DNA of 64,000 nucleotides, from the NCBI GenBank assembly GCA_021156365.1, contig JAJNDK010000010.1, forward strand, positions 62,001-126,000, written 5' to 3'. Every line of letters begins with the position of its first letter. Position 1 is the first letter of the stretch. Shown in pieces: positions 61,315 through 64,000 of the stretch. A program made the position numbers and the translations under genes. Origin of the DNA: Bacteroidota bacterium (GTDB taxonomy: Bacteria; Bacteroidota; Bacteroidia; B-17B0; Aurantibacillaceae). Under the pieces are notes generated by a model. The model worked only from the letters and a program-made list of their open reading frames with translations, was not told where the DNA came from and searched no databases.

Positions 61315-64000
61315 TTATTTACTAAGCCACACCCGCATCAGCGACAGTAATCTTTCCACATCTACAGGTTTGGTAATATAATCATTTGCACCGGCGTCAA
61401 TACATTTTTGTTTATCGTCTTTCATTGCTTTGGCAGTAAGCGCTATTACCGGCAACTGCCTGAATTTTTCCTGTGCCCGGATCCTTCGCATGGCTTCATA
61501 GCCGTCCATTTCCGGCATCATGATATCCATCAGCACAATGTCAATGCTCTTATGCTGCTCCAGCATCTCCAGCGAGTTTATGCCATTGTCGGCTTTGATC
61601 ACTTCCATACCCCTTTCTTTCAGCACTTTCGAAAGTGCAAATATATTCCGCATATCATCGTCCACCAACAGGACCCTTTTACCCTGGAAAGCAGCTTCCT
61701 TGTCGTAGAGGCGATTGATGATCGATTGTTTGGATTCGGGCAGGTTACTGATCGTACGATGCAGGAATAGCGCGGTTTCATCCAACAGGCGTTCTTCTGA
61801 TTTTACACCTTTTATAATAATGCTTTCGGTGTATTTCTGCAGCTCCAGGTTTTCTTCTTTGGTAAGCTCTTTGCCCGTATAAATAATGATAGGAGGGATG
61901 TGCCCTTTTTCTCTTTCCAATTGATAGATCAGCTCAAAGCCTGTCATATCCGGTAAGCCGAGGTCGAGTACAATACAATCGAAGTAGGTTTCCCTGTGCA
62001 GTTTCAGCGCTTCTGCCCCGGTCGCTGCTTCGTAACATTTTACATCGCCATTACCGATCAGCTTGCGCATGGCTTTCCGTGCATTGTCATCGTCTTCTAT
62101 GATGAGCAGATTTTTCATTTTCCTGTTCACAAAATTCTCGATCCTGTTAAAGGCTTCTTCGAGATCGTTTTTGGTAACGGGTTTCATCAGGTATTCGATC
62201 GCGCCTTCTTTGATCGGTTCGATCGTCCGTTCATTCACCGACATGATGTGCACAGGAATATGCCGCAGCGCAGGTTTCGATTTTAGCGCGGCAAGCACAC
62301 TGTGACCATCTATACCCGGAAGATCAATGTCGAGAACGATTGCAGTAGGTTTGTATTTTTCGGCCAGTAACAATCCATCCTCACCGGTAGCAGCCGAGAT
62401 GCATTTGAAGCCTTTCTGCGTAGCCTGTTTCATCAGCACACTTGCAAATGTAAGGTCATCTTCAATGATCAGCACTACCTTATCATCTGTTGTTATTGAA
62501 TCCCTGTTGTCAGGTGCTGCCGGATAATCGATATACTGATTGCTTTTTGCGGAAGACCGGTTATACTGGATCTTTTCCTCCTCTTTGTTACGCATCCCTT
62601 CCGTTGGATTGATCGTCAATGGAACGATGAGTGAGAAGGTCGATCCTTCATTCACTTTGCTGCTCAGACGGATCTCTGTACCTAATAATTTTGCGAGCTC
62701 GCGCGAGATGGAAAGTCCCAGTCCGGTACCGCCATACTTGCGCGAAGTGCCGCCATCCGCCTGCTGAAATGCTTCGAATACAGCCATTTGTTTTTCCGCC
62801 GGGATACCAATGCCGGTATCGGTAACATTAATACTTACTTTGTCCGCAGAATATCGGCTGATACCAATAGTGATGCTGCCTTTTTCCGTGAACTTGAGCG
62901 CATTTGACAACAGATTTTTCATGACCTGGTTCAGACGCTGAGGATCTGAGCTGATAGATACTGGAAGATCAGGATCTAATTTGGAAACAAGCTGCAGCTT
63001 TTTTTGATCTGCCTGGTGTTTAAATTCGCGCACCAGGTTATCGGAAAAGGCTTTCAGGTTTATTTCCTCTATATTCACATCCATCTTACCCGCCTCGATC
63101 TTCGACAGATCCAGAACCTCGTTGATCAGCACGAGAAGATCCTGTCCACTGTTATAGATGATCTCTGCACTTTCTACCTGATCGCGGTTAAGATTTTGTA
63201 TACGGTTATCGGCCAGTTCCTTTGACAGGATCAACAGACTATTGAGCGGTGTCCGTAGCTCATGCGACATATTGGCCAGGAATTCCGATTTATAGCGGCT
63301 GCTGACTTCCAGCTGTTTTGTTTTCTGTTCGATGTCATAACGCGCCAATTCCACTTCCTTATTTTTCATTTCCAGTGAGCGGGTTTGCTCTTCCAGCTCC
63401 TCATTGGTCATTTGCAATTCTTCCTGTTGCTGTTTAAGGTTCTGTGTATGCTCTTCCAACTCTTCATTCAGCTGTCTCAGCTCTTCCTGTTGCGACTGCA
63501 GCTCTTCACTCTGTGCCTGCGTTTCTTCCAGCAGCTCTTTCAGTTTGGCTCTTGATTGTGAAGAATTGAATGCGATCCCGAGATTTTCAGCGATCATTTG
63601 AAGGAACTGCATACTAAGTTCTGAAAATGCGGTTACAGAACCGATCTCTATGACTCCTTTTACTTTTCCGGCATATTGAAAGGGAAATACAAGAACATGT
63701 TTCGGAAGGGTATTGCCAAGCGTTGAATTGATTTTCATATAGTCGTTCGGAACCTGCTCAAGATGGACTGGTTTTTTCTCGCGTGCAGCCTGTCCAAGGA
63801 GGCCTTGTCCTACTTTTACCGGCGGTTGCCCTTTGCTGAGATCGATCGCATATCCTCCGGTCATATACAGGTGATCGTCTTCCAAAAGATACAGAGTTCC
63901 TATTTGTGCTTTCATGTATGGGACAATCTGTCCCATTACGTCTTTTGCCAGTTCGGTTACTTCTTTTTCGCCATGTGTCTGATCATTCAGGAGTGAATTA
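61315..64000 (-). CDS. Multi-receiver hybrid sensor histidine kinase (5' end outside window)
   Basis: Frame open to the window edge; about 894 visible residues. They begin with a GAF domain ('MGQIVPYMKAQIGTLYLLE' near the visible start), which the upstream residues suggest is preceded by HAMP or more sensory sequence. A long Glu/Gln coiled coil follows ('LQSQQEELRQLNEELEEH'), then HisKA ('ANMSHELRTPLNS'), HATPase ('NQVMKNLLSNALKF', 'DTGIGIP', 'GGTGLGLSI') and three receiver domains. Their phospho-acceptors sit in 'IVLDIDLPG', 'IVLDLGLPD' and 'VLMDIMMPE'. There is no HPt domain. It heads an operon with the REC-kinase (20 bases downstream) and CheY-like gene. Confidence 0.94.
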   Translation of the reverse strand, partial: NSLLNDQTHGEKEVTELAKDVMGQIVPYMKAQIGTLYLLEDDHLYMTGGYAIDLSKGQPPVKVGQGLLGQAAREKKPVHLEQVPNDYMKINSTLGNTLPKHVLVFPFQYAGKVKGVIEIGSVTAFSELSMQFLQMIAENLGIAFNSSQSRAKLKELLEETQAQSEELQSQQEELRQLNEELEEHTQNLKQQQEELQMTNEELEEQTRSLEMKNKEVELARYDIEQKTKQLEVSSRYKSEFLANMSHELRTPLNSLLILSKELADNRIQNLNRDQVESAEIIYNSGQDLLVLINEVLDLSKIEAGKMDVNIEEINLKAFSDNLVREFKHQADQKKLQLVSKLDPDLPVSISSDPQRLNQVMKNLLSNALKFTEKGSITIGISRYSADKVSINVTDTGIGIPAEKQMAVFEAFQQADGGTSRKYGGTGLGLSISRELAKLLGTEIRLSSKVNEGSTFSLIVPLTINPTEGMRNKEEEKIQYNRSSAKSNQYIDYPAAPDNRDSITTDDKVVLIIEDDLTFASVLMKQATQKGFKCISAATGEDGLLLAEKYKPTAIVLDIDLPGIDGHSVLAALKSKPALRHIPVHIMSVNERTIEPIKEGAIEYLMKPVTKNDLEEAFNRIENFVNRKMKNLLIIEDDDNARKAMRKLIGNGDVKCYEAATGAEALKLHRETYFDCIVLDLGLPDMTGFELIYQLEREKGHIPPIIIYTGKELTKEENLELQKYTESIIIKGVKSEERLLDETALFLHRTISNLPESKQSIINRLYDKEAAFQGKRVLLVDDDMRNIFALSKVLKERGMEVIKADNGINSLEMLEQHKSIDIVLMDIMMPEMDGYEAMRRIRAQEKFRQLPVIALTAKAMKDDKQKCIDAGANDYITKPVDVERLLSLMRVWLSK

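Noticed and set aside
1-64000. tRNA, rRNA, prophage, integrative element or defence island
   Set aside because: I found no tRNA cloverleaf, rRNA-like stretch, integrase, transposase, restriction, toxin-antitoxin or CRISPR-associated gene on either strand.

Overview
The window comes from a member of the phylum Bacteroidota (Bacteroidetes). Six proteins carry type IX secretion (T9SS) C-terminal sorting domains (five type A, one type B of the gliding-motility kind). There is also a PorP/SprF-family partner, a TonB-dependent receptor with an N-terminal carboxypeptidase-like domain, a fused DAHP synthase/chorismate mutase, two 'SCKKEK' lipoproteins, and occasional TAnnTTTG promoter -7 boxes. I cannot place it confidently below phylum; the elongation factor P type and gene content would fit a Chitinophagales/Sphingobacteriales- or Flavobacteriales-like lineage. 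I see no rRNA, tRNA, CRISPR, transposase, integrase or phage gene. No gene-free stretch exceeds about 260 bases.

Layout. 1-3850: two tandem, AT-rich, secreted T9SS proteins closed by a strong terminator. 3881-9921: housekeeping (saccharopine dehydrogenase-like enzyme, DUF423 membrane protein, M32 carboxypeptidase, a lipoprotein, accA, efp). 10062-16000: biotin-dependent carboxyltransferase, lipoprotein, ABC-F ATPase, rhomboid protease. 16010-25842: T9SS cargo (BNR-repeat protein, a small cargo protein, a pappalysin-type metalloprotease) with a TPR-HTH regulator and a DUF4407 membrane protein. 25948-30411: uvrC, DAHP synthase/chorismate mutase, an overlooked 44-residue Cys/Lys-rich protein, rlmB, a small membrane protein, and repeat elements. 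30615-37826: a DPP-IV-like peptidase, an SGNH hydrolase, and a TonB receptor followed by a LytS/LytTR two-component pair. 37828-41610: PPK2 and two TPM-domain proteins in one operon, serC, a Nudix hydrolase. 41713-54642: a giant 3995-residue SprB-repeat adhesin and its PorP/SprF partner. 54738-58286: a surE - membrane protein - lpxB - spoIID-like operon. 58288-64000: an unknown secreted protein, DUF488, and a three-gene minus-strand signalling operon holding five receiver domains and two histidine kinases.

Working together: most of the accessory content concerns the cell surface (T9SS cargo, the adhesin and its outer-membrane anchor, TonB uptake, lipid A synthesis) and signalling that may control it. 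The most unusual signal is inside the giant adhesin. About 45 modules each have either both or neither of two extra cysteines, a perfect co-variation that points to an optional second disulfide. A five-module block of about 380 residues has been triplicated. Other oddities are an EF-P with Asn at the position normally modified, and a DAHP synthase frame with no canonical start codon at its conserved N-terminus.
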